DNA of 64,000 nt from Streptomyces mayonensis (GCF_018982965.1 NZ_JACBYP010000013.1:1-64000); one strand, 5' to 3'; shown: positions 24,289 through 34,254, counted from the first letter of the stretch. Program-made: numbers and translations. Notes: generated from the sequence alone by a model not told the origin.

Positions 24289-24330
24289 TCGGGGTGGCGG
24301 GATTTGAACCCACGACCTCTTCGTCCCGAA
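24289..24330 (-). other. Integration (att) site: 3' half of tRNA-Pro(CGG)
   Basis: On the - strand the sequence reads the anticodon loop TTCGGGA, the 3' anticodon-stem strand CGAAG, the variable and T-arm region (GGTCGTGGGTTCAAATCCC) and the acceptor 3' strand CACCCCG plus discriminator A. The 5' side is replaced right at the anticodon loop: the required CGAAG stem partner is absent, and there is no room for a D arm. So it is not a functional tRNA but the 3' remnant left when an element recombines into a tRNA gene, as known for actinobacterial elements such as pSAM2 at tRNA-Pro. The orientation places the element at higher coordinates. Confidence 0.85.
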
Positions 24331-24435
24331 TGAGGTTCGGCTACCACCCCTGCCGGCATGAATCCTGTTTGCCCTGGTCAGGTGGGTGGTCTCGCTTGGT
24401 CTCACGCCGTATGGAACGGGCTTGGGGAGTGGGTC

Positions 24436-24466
24436 GGCTCCCAAACGGCTCCCAAACGGCTCCCAC
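24436..24466. repeat. Tandem GGCTCCCAAAC repeats beside the att core
   Basis: Two exact 11-bp copies (24436-24446 and 24447-24457) and a truncated third (GGCTCCCAC) lie about 105 bp inside the element from the tRNA remnant. Tyrosine integrases bind such arm-type repeats next to attP; assignment inferred. Confidence 0.5.
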
Positions 24467-24665
24467 GGCGTTTCCTACCAGCTCGGGCGAGGACCTTCAT
24501 GCCGGCAACCGTGCGACGTTCCCGTTCACTTGGCCCATCCTCCTGTGCCACCGAGTCGGTGTCGTCTCGGCTCTCGCTGAGTGACCCGTCGACACCGACC
24601 CGTGACGTACCTGCGCCTTACAACTTGTGAAGGTTTGGCGTAGGTTTCTATCCTCCTGCTTCGAC

Positions 24666-24692
24666 GACCGATCTGGTAATAACCGGTCGGTC
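24666..24692. promoter_or_regulatory. Imperfect 27-bp dyad upstream of the defence operon
   Basis: A dyad from GACCGATCTGGT to ACCGGTCGGTC, centred near 24679, lies about 150 bp upstream of the first defence gene. Most positions are symmetric. A regulator or recombinase site is plausible. Apart from this and the 11-bp repeats, the 24331-24842 leader shows no gene. Confidence 0.35.
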
Positions 24693-24842
24693 TGTCAGTG
24701 GATGCGTCTACAGTCCGTGGCAGGTCGGTGGTGTGGTGGGTGACACACCGTCGGTGAACATGGTGATCGACGTTTCAGGAGCCATGCAAGTGCGGCTTTG
24801 GCAGTGGTGCGTTGCTGTGTCGGCAGCGGGGGCGGTGTAGGC

Positions 24843-27800
24843 GTGGCGACGAATCGAGCCGGTTGGATTCCCGACGAGCGTCTGGTTCGCGAGGTCGACG
24901 ACCTCTTCGAGCGGGCGACCAACTCGTATCGTGCGAACTCGCACCTGATCGCGGAGCATGCCAATCAGGAGGAGTCCATCCGAGTCGGCGGTTACTCGAA
25001 CCGCACGCTACTGGAGCTCGTGCAGAACGCGGCCGACGCGATGTCGGGAGCCGCCGAGCACGAGGAGGGGGCCGGGCGGGTCGAGATCGTCCTCGACCTC
25101 GATCGCCAGACCTTGTACTGCGCGAACGCCGGGCGTCCGTTTTCACGTAGCGGCCTGACCACGCTCGCGCACGCGCACCTCAGCGGTAAGAGAGGCGATG
25201 AGATCGGGCGGTTCGGACTCGGGTTCAAGTCGGTGCTCGCGGTCACCGACGCTCCGCAGGTGTTCAGCCGGTCGATCGCCTTCGAGTTCAACTCTCCCAA
25301 GGCGAAGGCGGCCCTCGCGGCGATCGCCCCCGCATCCAGGAGGCTGCCGGTCCTGCGGACCCTGACGCGGATCGATGCCGACGTCGAGTTCGCCGAGGAC
25401 CCGATCCTGGCCGAGCTGGCGGAGTGGGCGGTGACGATCGTCAGACTGCCGCGCGCGTCGAGGTTGGAGAACCTCCGGAGGGAGATCGAGGAGTTCCGCT
25501 CCGAGTTCCTCCTCTTCGTCAACTCGGTGCGCGAGGTCCGGCTCCGGGTCGTCGGCGCCGACGCCGACTTCGTGACGAGCCACGTGTCGCGTGACCTCGG
25601 TGACGGTAGGTTCCGCATCGAGCGTCCCGACGGTGACCACGAGGAGTGGTACGTCGAGAATCGGATGCACGCACCCAGCCCCGAGGCTCGGACCGAGGTC
25701 GGTGAAGCGGTGTCGCGTGACCGGATGAAGGTCACGGTCGCCATGCCGGCACGGTTCGCCCAACTGAAGACGGGCGGGTTCTGGTCGTATTTCCCGCTCC
25801 AGGACAGGACGTCGGCATCCGCCCTCTTCAACGCCCCTTGGAGCGTGAACGACGACCGCACCACGCTGCTCGCGAACACGTACAACCGGGAGATCCTCGT
25901 GACTCTCTCCGGGATGTTCCTCGACATGTTGCCGAAGGTTTCGTCCTTCGACGATCCTGCAGCGCACTTGGACTACATGCCTGCACGTGGTCGCGAGACC
26001 CACTCGTTCGGCGATGAGATCCTCTGCGTTCATATCCCGCAGCTCGGATGCGAGAGGGCTCTGATCCCCGATGCTGCAGGTGTACTGCGCACGCCGCCGG
26101 AGCTCCGTCCTCTCGACTTCCGCGTCAGCGAGGCGTCCGAGCGCGACCACGAAGAGTGGATCAAGTCGCCCCACACCGGTGGCGATGTGCCGCACTGGCG
26201 TTGCTACGCCAACAATCAGCGTATGACGCGTCTGCGGACGCTTTACGTGTGCAGTGTCTCCTCCGCCTTCGTCGACTCGCGGCCGAGGGATGAGGCGAAG
26301 GCGCTGGAGAAAGTACCCAAGAGAGGCGTCCTGTCGTGGCTGCGCGAGTGGGCGGAGGGGGCCGATGCGGCCTCTGCCGCGAGAGCGCTCGACTTCGTGC
26401 TGCGGAATCCCAGAGTCGACGGCATCGGCTCCGCGAAGGTCATACCCACGACTGACGGCATGAAGTCCGTCAAGGATCGCGGTCAGGTCTTCCTCCATCG
26501 CGTGGAGGGCATCGAGGTCGAAGGATCGTGCTTCGTCGATCCGGATTTTCTAGCCGTTCCCGGCGTCGAGAAGAAGCTCGGTGACAGGGGCTTCCGGGAC
26601 CTGGACCCGCTCGCGAAGTTCGAGGCCAGGATGGCCAAGTTGTCGCCGGAGTCGGAGGACGACGAGCTTCCGAAATTCTGGGACGCGGCCGTCGACGTGC
26701 CCATAGCGCAGGCGCAGAAGGTCGTGGCGGGCAACAAGGCAGGTTCCCTCAAGGTTCCGACGCGCGACGGCGGCTGGGCGTCGCCCGAGTACGTACTGGA
26801 CATCGACGGCCTCGGTGACGGCATTGCCGACCGAGTGTTGGACAGGACGAAGTGCGTTCCCCAGCTCGCCCATGCAGCAGGTGTCATCACAGAACCTGTG
26901 GCTTCGTACTCGGTCGAAGAGGAGGTCTATTTCGACGACTACTGCCAGTACGTCCTGGACGAGCTGAACCGGAGGCTGGGGCCCGGAGAGCGCCCCGTCG
27001 AAGAGGTCGAGTTCGATAGGGGCGACGGTCCGGGTCCGTTCTCGGCGCTCCTGATGCTGAAGGAGGCGGAGGCGCCCGAGGGCATCCGCGAACACTGGAC
27101 GGAGAGGCTGCTCCGGCTCGACGAGACGGGTCACTGGCTCTGCACGGACGTCGACACGGGGCTCACCCACCGAGTCGCTTCCCCCGTGCGTTGGGCGGTG
27201 GACCAGGCTGGCCTGCTGAAGTCGAGCCGCGGTTACCGGGCTCCCGGTCACGTCGTCTCCGCGTCGCTCGTCGAGTACGAGGCCCTGCTGCCTCTCTTCC
27301 GCGGACCGCGCCACGTCGAAGACGCCCTGGCACTGCCGAAGGGACTGGACGAGGTTCCGGCGGAAGTCATGCGCGAAGCGCTCCGATCGGAGGTCCTCAA
27401 GCCGATCAAGAACGGGGCCCTGACGGGGTTCGTCCTCACTGCCGGCAGGACCGCATTCCCGGACGGGCGTCCGGCACTCATCCCCGCCAGGGTTGGACGC
27501 GCCATCGAGGCGAGGCGACCCGACGCGGTGTATTTGGCGACGACCGAAGAAGAACGCGCGTTCCTCAGCATGAGGCAGAAGCCGTACCTCAAGGCGGACC
27601 CTGACGAAGCGGAGCTGCTCGTCGAGGAGGTCGGATGTCGTCGGTTCGAGGACAGCTTCTCCTTCTCGCTGCTGGTCGACGGCCGGCAGGGCGAGGAGCG
27701 CGTCATCGACTTGTACGCCGGGCTGCGTTCGACGTTCGTCGAGGACAAGGTCGTGAACGCGACCGTGGCGAAGGCCGTCCAGATCACGAAGCGCGTGACC

Positions 27801-29564
27801 ACCGAGGACGGCGTCGAGGACCAGACGCTCGAGTGGCATCTCGAGGGGCTGACTCTTGTGGTCCATGCCGACCTCGACGAAGAGCGCGTTCTGCAGATCG
27901 TCAACGGCGCGTTCGACCTGCGTCTGTCGAACGCCGAGCTGAGGGACATCCTCCGAGCACGTGCAGACCAACGTCTGGAGGAACAGCGGCAAGCCGCCCG
28001 TGCCGCAACCGGTGATGCGGAGCGCCTGGAGATCTTCTTCGGCGACGACACGCTGAAGGAGTGCCTGCCGAAGGGGCTCTGGCAGGCACTCGAAGGGCAG
28101 GGCCTGGTGGACGACTCCACGTCCGTTGCGGAGCTCTTCCTGACGGTCTACGGCAGCGACTCGATCAGATTCCTCAAAGATCAATTCAGCGTCGAGGGGT
28201 ACACGGACGTTCCCACGGCGTGGGCGGGGGGAGCGTCGACCGTCGCCTGGCTCCGGAAGATGGGATTCGGCACGCAGTATGCCGGACGCCGCGGTCGGCA
28301 CCAGGACGAGGAGTTCGTCGTGCCCGGTGCCGTGAGGCTCAACCCTCTGCACGATTTCCAGAAGGAGATCAGCCGGGAGCTGAAGGAGGTTCTGACGTCC
28401 CGGGAAGCGGACGGGCGCGCACGCAAGGGCATGGTGGAACTTCCGACGGGAGCCGGAAAAACTCGCGTCGCCACCGAAACCGTGCTGCGGCTCTTCGTCG
28501 ACGGCGACGTGAGCGGAACCGTGATCTGGATCGCGCAGTCGGAGGAGCTCTGCGAGCAGGCGGTGCAGACGTTCGAGACCGTCTGGCGATGGCTCGGCGA
28601 CGAGCGTCCGTTGACCATCGGCAGGCTTTGGAACTCCAACGTGGTCCACGAGCCCGATACCGAGTTCAGCGTGGTCGTGGCCACCGACGCCAAGCTCGAC
28701 AGGGTCGCCGACACCCCCGAGTACGAGTGGCTCAGTCGCGCGTCCGCGGTGTTCATCGACGAGGCCCACCGGGCGGGCGGATCGAAGATGTACACGAAGA
28801 TCCTCAGATGGCTCGGAGTCGACGGCCGTAGCTGGGAGCGGCCTCTGGTGGGCGTCTCGGCCACCCCGTTCAAGGGGAAGAGCGACGTCGTCACCAAGCC
28901 GACGGAGGAGCTGGCGGCCCGCTTCGGCCACCACATCATGAGGGCCTTCGGAGGCAACGCCTACGAGGAGCTGTCGAAGAGGGGCGTCCTCGCGCGGGTT
29001 CGACACGAGGTGCTGAAGGGCGTGGACGTCGCACTGAAGCCGGACGAACTCGAGCAGGTGCAGTCCTGGCGCAAACTCGAGCCCAAGGTTCTCGACCGCA
29101 TCGGGCGGGACCAGGCCCGCATGCGGATCCTCGTGGAGGACATTCTTCGCAGGGACCCGGAATGGCCGATCCTCGTGTTCACTCCGAACGTCCTGTCCGC
29201 CCAGGTCCTCGCCGCCACGCTTCGTTACCGGCAGGTCGCGGCCGAGGCGGTCAGCGGCCAGACCGGACGGCAGGCACGCCGTGACGTAATCGAGAAGTTC
29301 AAGAAGGGGGAGATCCGGGTCCTGGCCAACTGCGATCTGTTGATCCAGGGCTTCGACGCACCCGGTGTCCGGGCCTTGTACATCGCGAGGCCGACGTTCA
29401 GCCCCAGCGCGTACATCCAGATGGCCGGCCGCGGACTGCGCGGCCCCGCGAACGGCGGCAAACCGGAGTGTCTCATCGTGGACGTCGCCGACAACTTCGG
29501 GGCGGTAAACGATTTCCTCGGATACCGCGCCTACGAAGACCTCTGGCGAAAGCAGGGAGCATGA
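24843..29564 (+). CDS. Sacsin-like GHKL ATPase fused to an SF2 DEAD/DEAH helicase
   Basis: A protein of about 1,573 residues. The N-terminus is a sacsin-type Hsp90-like ATPase: N box LLELVQNAADAM (about 57-68), CANAGRPFSRSGL, and GRFGLGFKSV (about 124-133). After some 900 residues of unassigned middle region comes an SF2 helicase: Walker A ELPTGAGKTRVA (about 1199), FIDEAHRAG, GVSATPFKG and the Q-x-x-GRGLRG motif VI near the end. It is the first gene of a four-gene operon with DrmA and DrmB, so it probably remodels or scans invading DNA in defence. The start is GTG 24843; a TTG at 24798 is possible. The downstream gene overlaps by ATGA. Confidence 0.86.
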   Translation: MATNRAGWIPDERLVREVDDLFERATNSYRANSHLIAEHANQEESIRVGGYSNRTLLELVQNAADAMSGAAEHEEGAGRVEIVLDLDRQTLYCANAGRPFSRSGLTTLAHAHLSGKRGDEIGRFGLGFKSVLAVTDAPQVFSRSIAFEFNSPKAKAALAAIAPASRRLPVLRTLTRIDADVEFAEDPILAELAEWAVTIVRLPRASRLENLRREIEEFRSEFLLFVNSVREVRLRVVGADADFVTSHVSRDLGDGRFRIERPDGDHEEWYVENRMHAPSPEARTEVGEAVSRDRMKVTVAMPARFAQLKTGGFWSYFPLQDRTSASALFNAPWSVNDDRTTLLANTYNREILVTLSGMFLDMLPKVSSFDDPAAHLDYMPARGRETHSFGDEILCVHIPQLGCERALIPDAAGVLRTPPELRPLDFRVSEASERDHEEWIKSPHTGGDVPHWRCYANNQRMTRLRTLYVCSVSSAFVDSRPRDEAKALEKVPKRGVLSWLREWAEGADAASAARALDFVLRNPRVDGIGSAKVIPTTDGMKSVKDRGQVFLHRVEGIEVEGSCFVDPDFLAVPGVEKKLGDRGFRDLDPLAKFEARMAKLSPESEDDELPKFWDAAVDVPIAQAQKVVAGNKAGSLKVPTRDGGWASPEYVLDIDGLGDGIADRVLDRTKCVPQLAHAAGVITEPVASYSVEEEVYFDDYCQYVLDELNRRLGPGERPVEEVEFDRGDGPGPFSALLMLKEAEAPEGIREHWTERLLRLDETGHWLCTDVDTGLTHRVASPVRWAVDQAGLLKSSRGYRAPGHVVSASLVEYEALLPLFRGPRHVEDALALPKGLDEVPAEVMREALRSEVLKPIKNGALTGFVLTAGRTAFPDGRPALIPARVGRAIEARRPDAVYLATTEEERAFLSMRQKPYLKADPDEAELLVEEVGCRRFEDSFSFSLLVDGRQGEERVIDLYAGLRSTFVEDKVVNATVAKAVQITKRVTTEDGVEDQTLEWHLEGLTLVVHADLDEERVLQIVNGAFDLRLSNAELRDILRARADQRLEEQRQAARAATGDAERLEIFFGDDTLKECLPKGLWQALEGQGLVDDSTSVAELFLTVYGSDSIRFLKDQFSVEGYTDVPTAWAGGASTVAWLRKMGFGTQYAGRRGRHQDEEFVVPGAVRLNPLHDFQKEISRELKEVLTSREADGRARKGMVELPTGAGKTRVATETVLRLFVDGDVSGTVIWIAQSEELCEQAVQTFETVWRWLGDERPLTIGRLWNSNVVHEPDTEFSVVVATDAKLDRVADTPEYEWLSRASAVFIDEAHRAGGSKMYTKILRWLGVDGRSWERPLVGVSATPFKGKSDVVTKPTEELAARFGHHIMRAFGGNAYEELSKRGVLARVRHEVLKGVDVALKPDELEQVQSWRKLEPKVLDRIGRDQARMRILVEDILRRDPEWPILVFTPNVLSAQVLAATLRYRQVAAEAVSGQTGRQARRDVIEKFKKGEIRVLANCDLLIQGFDAPGVRALYIARPTFSPSAYIQMAGRGLRGPANGGKPECLIVDVADNFGAVNDFLGYRAYEDLWRKQGA

Positions 29565-31078
29565 TCCTGGTACCGGATCTCGCCGACGTCGAGACGACGA
29601 CCACCAGCAACGCCGAACGGCGGGTGGCGCGACTGCTGCGGGCTATCGACGGGCCCCACGGGGCGGTCGCCTTCCACTCGGTGAAGCTGCGGAGTCATGC
29701 GGTCAAGCAGCAGGGGGAAGCCGACTTCGTCGTGCTCTGGGACGGTGTCGTCGTCATCGTCGAGGTCAAGGGCGGGGGCGTCAGGAAGTACGACGGCGTC
29801 TGGTACTCCATCGACCGCCACGGTGACTGGAAGAAGCTGCGCGAGTCCCCGATGGACCAGGCGCAGTCGGCGATGTACGCGTTGCGGGACATTCTTCAGG
29901 AGGAAGGCGTCGGTTGGTTCGCGACCGAGGCCGTCGCCCTCACCCCCGACATCGACGCGCCTCCGGCCGCGGTCGAGTGGAAGGGGAGCCACTGGTGGGC
30001 TAGGGACCAGATGACCACCGCGGCGATGACGGAAGCCTTCGAAAAGGTCGCCGGTGAGGCCAGGACCGCACCCTTCGGAGTCAGGATCGCTCGGTCCGAG
30101 ACCCTGCGGGCACGCCTCTTCGGCGAGTTCACGCGGATGCCCGTCATGGATGCACAGCGGGGCGCCGTCTTGGAGGAGCAGAACCGGGCGACCGAGGGGC
30201 AGGCACGGGTCCTGGCCGCGCTCTCCCGAAACCCGAGGATGCTCGTCTTCGGCGGTGCGGGCACCGGAAAGTCCCTGGTGTTGGTGGAAGGCGCGAAGCA
30301 GGAGGCGGGCGAGGGAAAGTCGGTTCTCATCACCTTCCACTCACCCGCTCTCGTCGACTTCTTCGGCCCGCGGATCGAGGGCAGAGACATCGATCTTCTT
30401 CCGTTCGCGGACTTGTCAGGTGACAAGCAGTACGACGTCGTCTTCGTCGACGAGGCGCAGGACCTTATGAACGCCGAGGGTATGGACGCACTGGACTCCG
30501 TGATCCGCGGAGGTCGCGAGGGCGGTCGGTGGAGGATGTTCCTGGATCCGAACAACCAGGCGCGCGTCGACGGCGAATTCGACCCTGATGTCTGTGAGCT
30601 GGTCCAGCAGGAGGCGCTCCAGTACGACCTGGACCGGAACGTCCGCAACACCCGGGCGATCGTCCACGTCGTGCAGGAATACCTGGGCGCCGACGTCGGA
30701 GACCCGGGCATCGTCCACGGTGACCGAGTGGAATGGCGGTGGTCCGATGCGACGGCCGACGTCGACGCGGCGGAATCCGTGGCCCGGGACCTCGTCGCGG
30801 ACGGCGCCCGTCGTCAAGACATCTGGATCATCAACGTCTCCGAGGGTGCCGAGCCTTATAGAAGCGAGGCCGGGTTCCTCGTGACGAACCCGCGGTTCGC
30901 CAAGGGGCTGGAAGCAGAGCACGTCATCGTCTGCGGCCTGCCCCGTGAGTACGACGATCGGGGCCTGGCCGCCTTCTACGTGGCAGTCACGAGGGCGCGG
31001 GTCACGCTCCACGTGATCGCGTCCAAAGAGGACAAGAAGCGGCTCCAGGCTCTTCTTCGAAAGCAGGTCTGCAAGTGA
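29561..31078 (+). CDS. NERD-domain nuclease / SF1 (UvrD-like) helicase
   Basis: A 505-residue protein. An N-terminal NERD (nuclease-related) domain shows GEADFVVLW and VIVEVKGG (about 62-68), the PD-(D/E)XK-like core. An SF1 helicase follows: Walker A FGGAGTGKS (about 230), Walker B VFVDEAQDLM (about 295) and a C-terminal FYVAVTRAR motif VI. It is short for UvrD and lacks large inserted subdomains, as in NERD-UvrD fusions of phage-defence loci. It starts at ATG 29561, overlapping the previous stop by four bases, and its own stop overlaps the next GTG, so translation is coupled throughout. Confidence 0.86.
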   Translation: MILVPDLADVETTTTSNAERRVARLLRAIDGPHGAVAFHSVKLRSHAVKQQGEADFVVLWDGVVVIVEVKGGGVRKYDGVWYSIDRHGDWKKLRESPMDQAQSAMYALRDILQEEGVGWFATEAVALTPDIDAPPAAVEWKGSHWWARDQMTTAAMTEAFEKVAGEARTAPFGVRIARSETLRARLFGEFTRMPVMDAQRGAVLEEQNRATEGQARVLAALSRNPRMLVFGGAGTGKSLVLVEGAKQEAGEGKSVLITFHSPALVDFFGPRIEGRDIDLLPFADLSGDKQYDVVFVDEAQDLMNAEGMDALDSVIRGGREGGRWRMFLDPNNQARVDGEFDPDVCELVQQEALQYDLDRNVRNTRAIVHVVQEYLGADVGDPGIVHGDRVEWRWSDATADVDAAESVARDLVADGARRQDIWIINVSEGAEPYRSEAGFLVTNPRFAKGLEAEHVIVCGLPREYDDRGLAAFYVAVTRARVTLHVIASKEDKKRLQALLRKQVCK

Positions 31079-34000
31079 ACCTCACCGTGGCTCAGAAGAA
31101 GGCCCTGGAACACCTTCGAGAGTCCTACGTAGGGCCCGAGGCGGGCGATGACGAGGTCACGACGAACCTGCCTCACCGGCAGTACGCCGTCGGCATGCTG
31201 TTCCCGGTCGAGGCCGGGAATCGAGGGACTCACGGCGGCGGAGACACGGACGAACACGTTTCCGCCGACGTCACGGACGGCGAGGTGGAGGAGAGCGGCG
31301 CCGGGGTCCCCCTGGCAGAGGACTGGAGGCCCTCGTCCGTCGCGATCTCCTTCGTCACCGACGGCGATTCCGTCGACGTCGACTTCTCGTGCGGCACGTA
31401 CGCCGTCGTCGACGGGGACGGGCCACCCGGATGGCGGCGTACTCCGTTCTCCGCCGGCGTCATCGAGCTCCGGCGGGAGAAGAAGATCGAGCGCCTGTCC
31501 GTCGGGGGTGTTTCGGTCGAGGTCGGATCGCGCTGGCGCGTCTTCGGGGGAAACTCGTTGGTCACCGTCCATGTACGGGTTCTGACCGAGTCCACGGGTG
31601 ACGACCGTCTCGACATCCCCGGGATGCTGTTCCAGGTCCGTCTGGCCGTCACTCCGCCCGCTGGTGCAAAGATCCTGGAGTACGACACGACGCGTTCGTT
31701 CGACGCCGATCCGGAAGCCGCCGAGCTGCGTCTGCGGTACCGCAACCGAAAGGTCTACGCGGTCGGGCACGGAATGGCCGCGGACTGGGAGTTCACGGCT
31801 GGCCGTTGCACACGGATCTTCCTCGAACCCGTCCCGGCGTTCGTGGTGCCCGCCGTCGAGACCACGGGTTTCGACGAGGGGACGGCCGAAGCCGGGGCCT
31901 TGGAGCTGAGGCACCTCCAGCAGATCGACGAGGACCCCGGAGCGGTACTGCAATCGTTGGACGCCTTCGTCGAGGCGTTCGCCGGCTGGGCTTCCCGGCA
32001 GATGGAACGGGCGGAAGCGTTCGGCGACGACAAAGCCGTGGCCGTCCGTATCGCCGAACGTTCGGAGAACACGGTCGGCAGGATGAAGAAGGGCGTCGAC
32101 CTCCTCCGGTCACCGGAACAGCAACATCTCCGAACGGCATTCTCACTCGGCATGGCCGCCATGCGCCTTCAGATGCGGCAGGGGGCGATCAACCGTGGGG
32201 AGCCGGAGGACCAGGTTCGGGAACCGGAGTGGCGGCCGTTCCAACTCGGCTTCCTGCTAGTCTCGTTGGCTTCCACCGTTGACGAGAGGCACGAGGACCG
32301 GGGACTCGTCGACCTCATCTGGTTTCCGACCGGTGGTGGTAAGACCGAGGCATACCTGGGTCTCGCCGCGATCGAGGTCTTCCGCCGACGGCTCGACCAC
32401 GGTACGGCCGGTGGGGGAACCGCCGTCATCACCCGCTATACCCTGCGGCTCCTGACCGCTCAGCAATTCCAGCGGGCCGCGGCATTGGTCTGTGCGATGG
32501 AGAGGTTGCGGGCCACGGACGGCCGGGCGAAGGGGATGGCGCCTTTCTCGATCGGTCTGTGGGTCGGCAACGAAGTCACCCCCGGTACGCGTGGAGAGGC
32601 GCGTGACGCGCTCAAGCGTCTTCAGAAGGCCGCGCGTCCGGAAGAGGCGAACGAGTTCCAGGTCGAGAGCTGCCCGTGGTGTTTGACGCCGATGGTGCCG
32701 AAGCTCAGGAGCGACAAGCCGCATGACTACGGCATGCGTCTGGTGGGACCGGACGTCGTACTCCATTGCGTCGACGAGTCGTGCGAGTTCACCGACGGGC
32801 TTCCGCTCGCGGTCGTCGACGAGGTGCTGTACGAGGAACCGCCCACGATCCTGCTGGCCACCGTCGACAAGTTCGCACGTCTGCAGTTCAAGCCGGAAGC
32901 CGGGAGGCTGCTCGGTCTCGGGACCATTTTCAAGCAACCGTCCGTGATCATTCAGGATGAGTTGCACCTGCTCTCGGGGCCGCTCGGGACCACCGTCGCC
33001 GTTTTCGACGCGGTGATCCAGCTCCTGCTGAGCCGGTCGGGGGTCAGCCCCAAGATCGTGGCTTCGACGGCCACCATTCGCGCGTCCGAGGAACAGGTGG
33101 GAGGGCTCTACGGACGAAAAGTCGCCCTGTACCCGCCGTCGGGGCTCGACGACGACCGGACGTTCTTTTCCCGCCCCGTCGAGAGCGGAGAAGGGCGTCT
33201 CTACGTCGGTTTGATGCCGCAGTCGGTCTCGCAGCCGTCGGCCGTCATCGCCGCCGTCACCCCCATGGTGGAGATGCCCGAGGCACTCGCCGCCCGCGCT
33301 CCGTCCGCCGCGCCACGGGACGCGTACTGGACACTGGTCATGTACCACAACAGCCTCCGCGAGCTCGGGCGTACCGGAACGCTGGTCGTCGACGACGTCA
33401 ACGGCCGTCTGGAGCCTCGTGCCGAAAGGCTCGGTTTCCCGCTGCGTCCCGTCAGGGCCGGAAAGGTCCTCGAACTGACGAGTCGCCGCGGAGCGGAGGA
33501 GCTGCCGAACGACCTCCGTGCGCTCCGGATCGGGGTCGACGAGTCGTCGGACGCCGTGGACGTGGTCCTCTCGTCGAACATGCTCTCCGTGGGCATCGAC
33601 ATTCCGAGGCTCGCGCTGATGCTCATGGTGGGGCAGCCGAAGACCACGGCCGAGTACATCCAGGCCACCAGCCGTGTCGGGCGTGGAGACACGCAAGGCG
33701 TCGTCGTCACGCTGTTCCGGTCGAGCAGGGCCCGCGACCGATCGCACTTCGAGACCTTCCGCGGTTATCACGAGGCTCTTTACCGGAGCGTAGAGCCCAC
33801 GAGTGTCACGCCGTGGTCGTTGGCCTCGCGCAACCGCTCGCTCGCCGGCGCACTCGTGGCGCTGTTGAGGCAGTCGTTCAGCGCGCTCGCCCCGAACGAC
33901 GCCGCGGGTCGGCTCGACCTCGGGGACGACAAGATCCGCGAAGCGGTCGACCGACTCGTCGACGGGTTTCTCGGTTACGTGACGCGCGCCGACGGTCTCG

Positions 34001-34254
34001 AAGCGGAGGAGACGCGCTCTGCGGTGGGCAGCCTTCTGAGGGATTGGGACCGGCGGGCGGCACAGGCACGCGAGGTGGACGAGCCGCTGTACTACCAGCG
34101 CACGAAGAAGGATCAAGCAGCTCTGTTGAAGAGGTTCGGTCAGCCCGGAGAAGGGTGGCTCGTCGGAGACTCGATGAGGTCTGTGGAGCCAAACGTGGCG
34201 GTCGAGGTCCAGGAGCCGCAGGAGGAGGTGCACCGTGGAGAAGATCAGGCATGA
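31075..34254 (+). CDS. drmA: DISARM-type helicase DrmA
   Basis: A 1,059-residue SF2 helicase of the DrmA type. A long N-terminal region (about 1-400) precedes Walker A FPTGGGKTEAYL (about 417), ITRYTLRLLTAQQ, a cysteine cluster (CPWC...HCVDESC, about 543-571), Walker B IIQDELHLLSG (about 627), SNMLSVGIDIPRLALM and motif VI IQATSRVGRG. In DISARM, DrmA with DrmB forms a DNA-loaded complex that restricts phage and plasmid DNA. GTG 31075 overlaps the upstream stop as GTGA, and it overlaps drmB by 20 bases. The gene order drmA-drmB is as in DISARM. Confidence 0.88.
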   Translation: MNLTVAQKKALEHLRESYVGPEAGDDEVTTNLPHRQYAVGMLFPVEAGNRGTHGGGDTDEHVSADVTDGEVEESGAGVPLAEDWRPSSVAISFVTDGDSVDVDFSCGTYAVVDGDGPPGWRRTPFSAGVIELRREKKIERLSVGGVSVEVGSRWRVFGGNSLVTVHVRVLTESTGDDRLDIPGMLFQVRLAVTPPAGAKILEYDTTRSFDADPEAAELRLRYRNRKVYAVGHGMAADWEFTAGRCTRIFLEPVPAFVVPAVETTGFDEGTAEAGALELRHLQQIDEDPGAVLQSLDAFVEAFAGWASRQMERAEAFGDDKAVAVRIAERSENTVGRMKKGVDLLRSPEQQHLRTAFSLGMAAMRLQMRQGAINRGEPEDQVREPEWRPFQLGFLLVSLASTVDERHEDRGLVDLIWFPTGGGKTEAYLGLAAIEVFRRRLDHGTAGGGTAVITRYTLRLLTAQQFQRAAALVCAMERLRATDGRAKGMAPFSIGLWVGNEVTPGTRGEARDALKRLQKAARPEEANEFQVESCPWCLTPMVPKLRSDKPHDYGMRLVGPDVVLHCVDESCEFTDGLPLAVVDEVLYEEPPTILLATVDKFARLQFKPEAGRLLGLGTIFKQPSVIIQDELHLLSGPLGTTVAVFDAVIQLLLSRSGVSPKIVASTATIRASEEQVGGLYGRKVALYPPSGLDDDRTFFSRPVESGEGRLYVGLMPQSVSQPSAVIAAVTPMVEMPEALAARAPSAAPRDAYWTLVMYHNSLRELGRTGTLVVDDVNGRLEPRAERLGFPLRPVRAGKVLELTSRRGAEELPNDLRALRIGVDESSDAVDVVLSSNMLSVGIDIPRLALMLMVGQPKTTAEYIQATSRVGRGDTQGVVVTLFRSSRARDRSHFETFRGYHEALYRSVEPTSVTPWSLASRNRSLAGALVALLRQSFSALAPNDAAGRLDLGDDKIREAVDRLVDGFLGYVTRADGLEAEETRSAVGSLLRDWDRRAAQAREVDEPLYYQRTKKDQAALLKRFGQPGEGWLVGDSMRSVEPNVAVEVQEPQEEVHRGEDQA

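Noticed and set aside
24289..24360. Functional tRNA-Pro gene
   Set aside because: The 5' anticodon-stem strand and D arm are absent; upstream sequence is too short and does not pair, so only the 3' half exists.
24436..24466. CRISPR-like repeat
   Set aside because: The 11-bp copies are directly abutting without spacers and there are no cas genes.
26550..29006. 818-residue reading frame on the - strand
   Set aside because: Antisense to the sacsin-like helicase fusion, whose sense frame shows all motifs.
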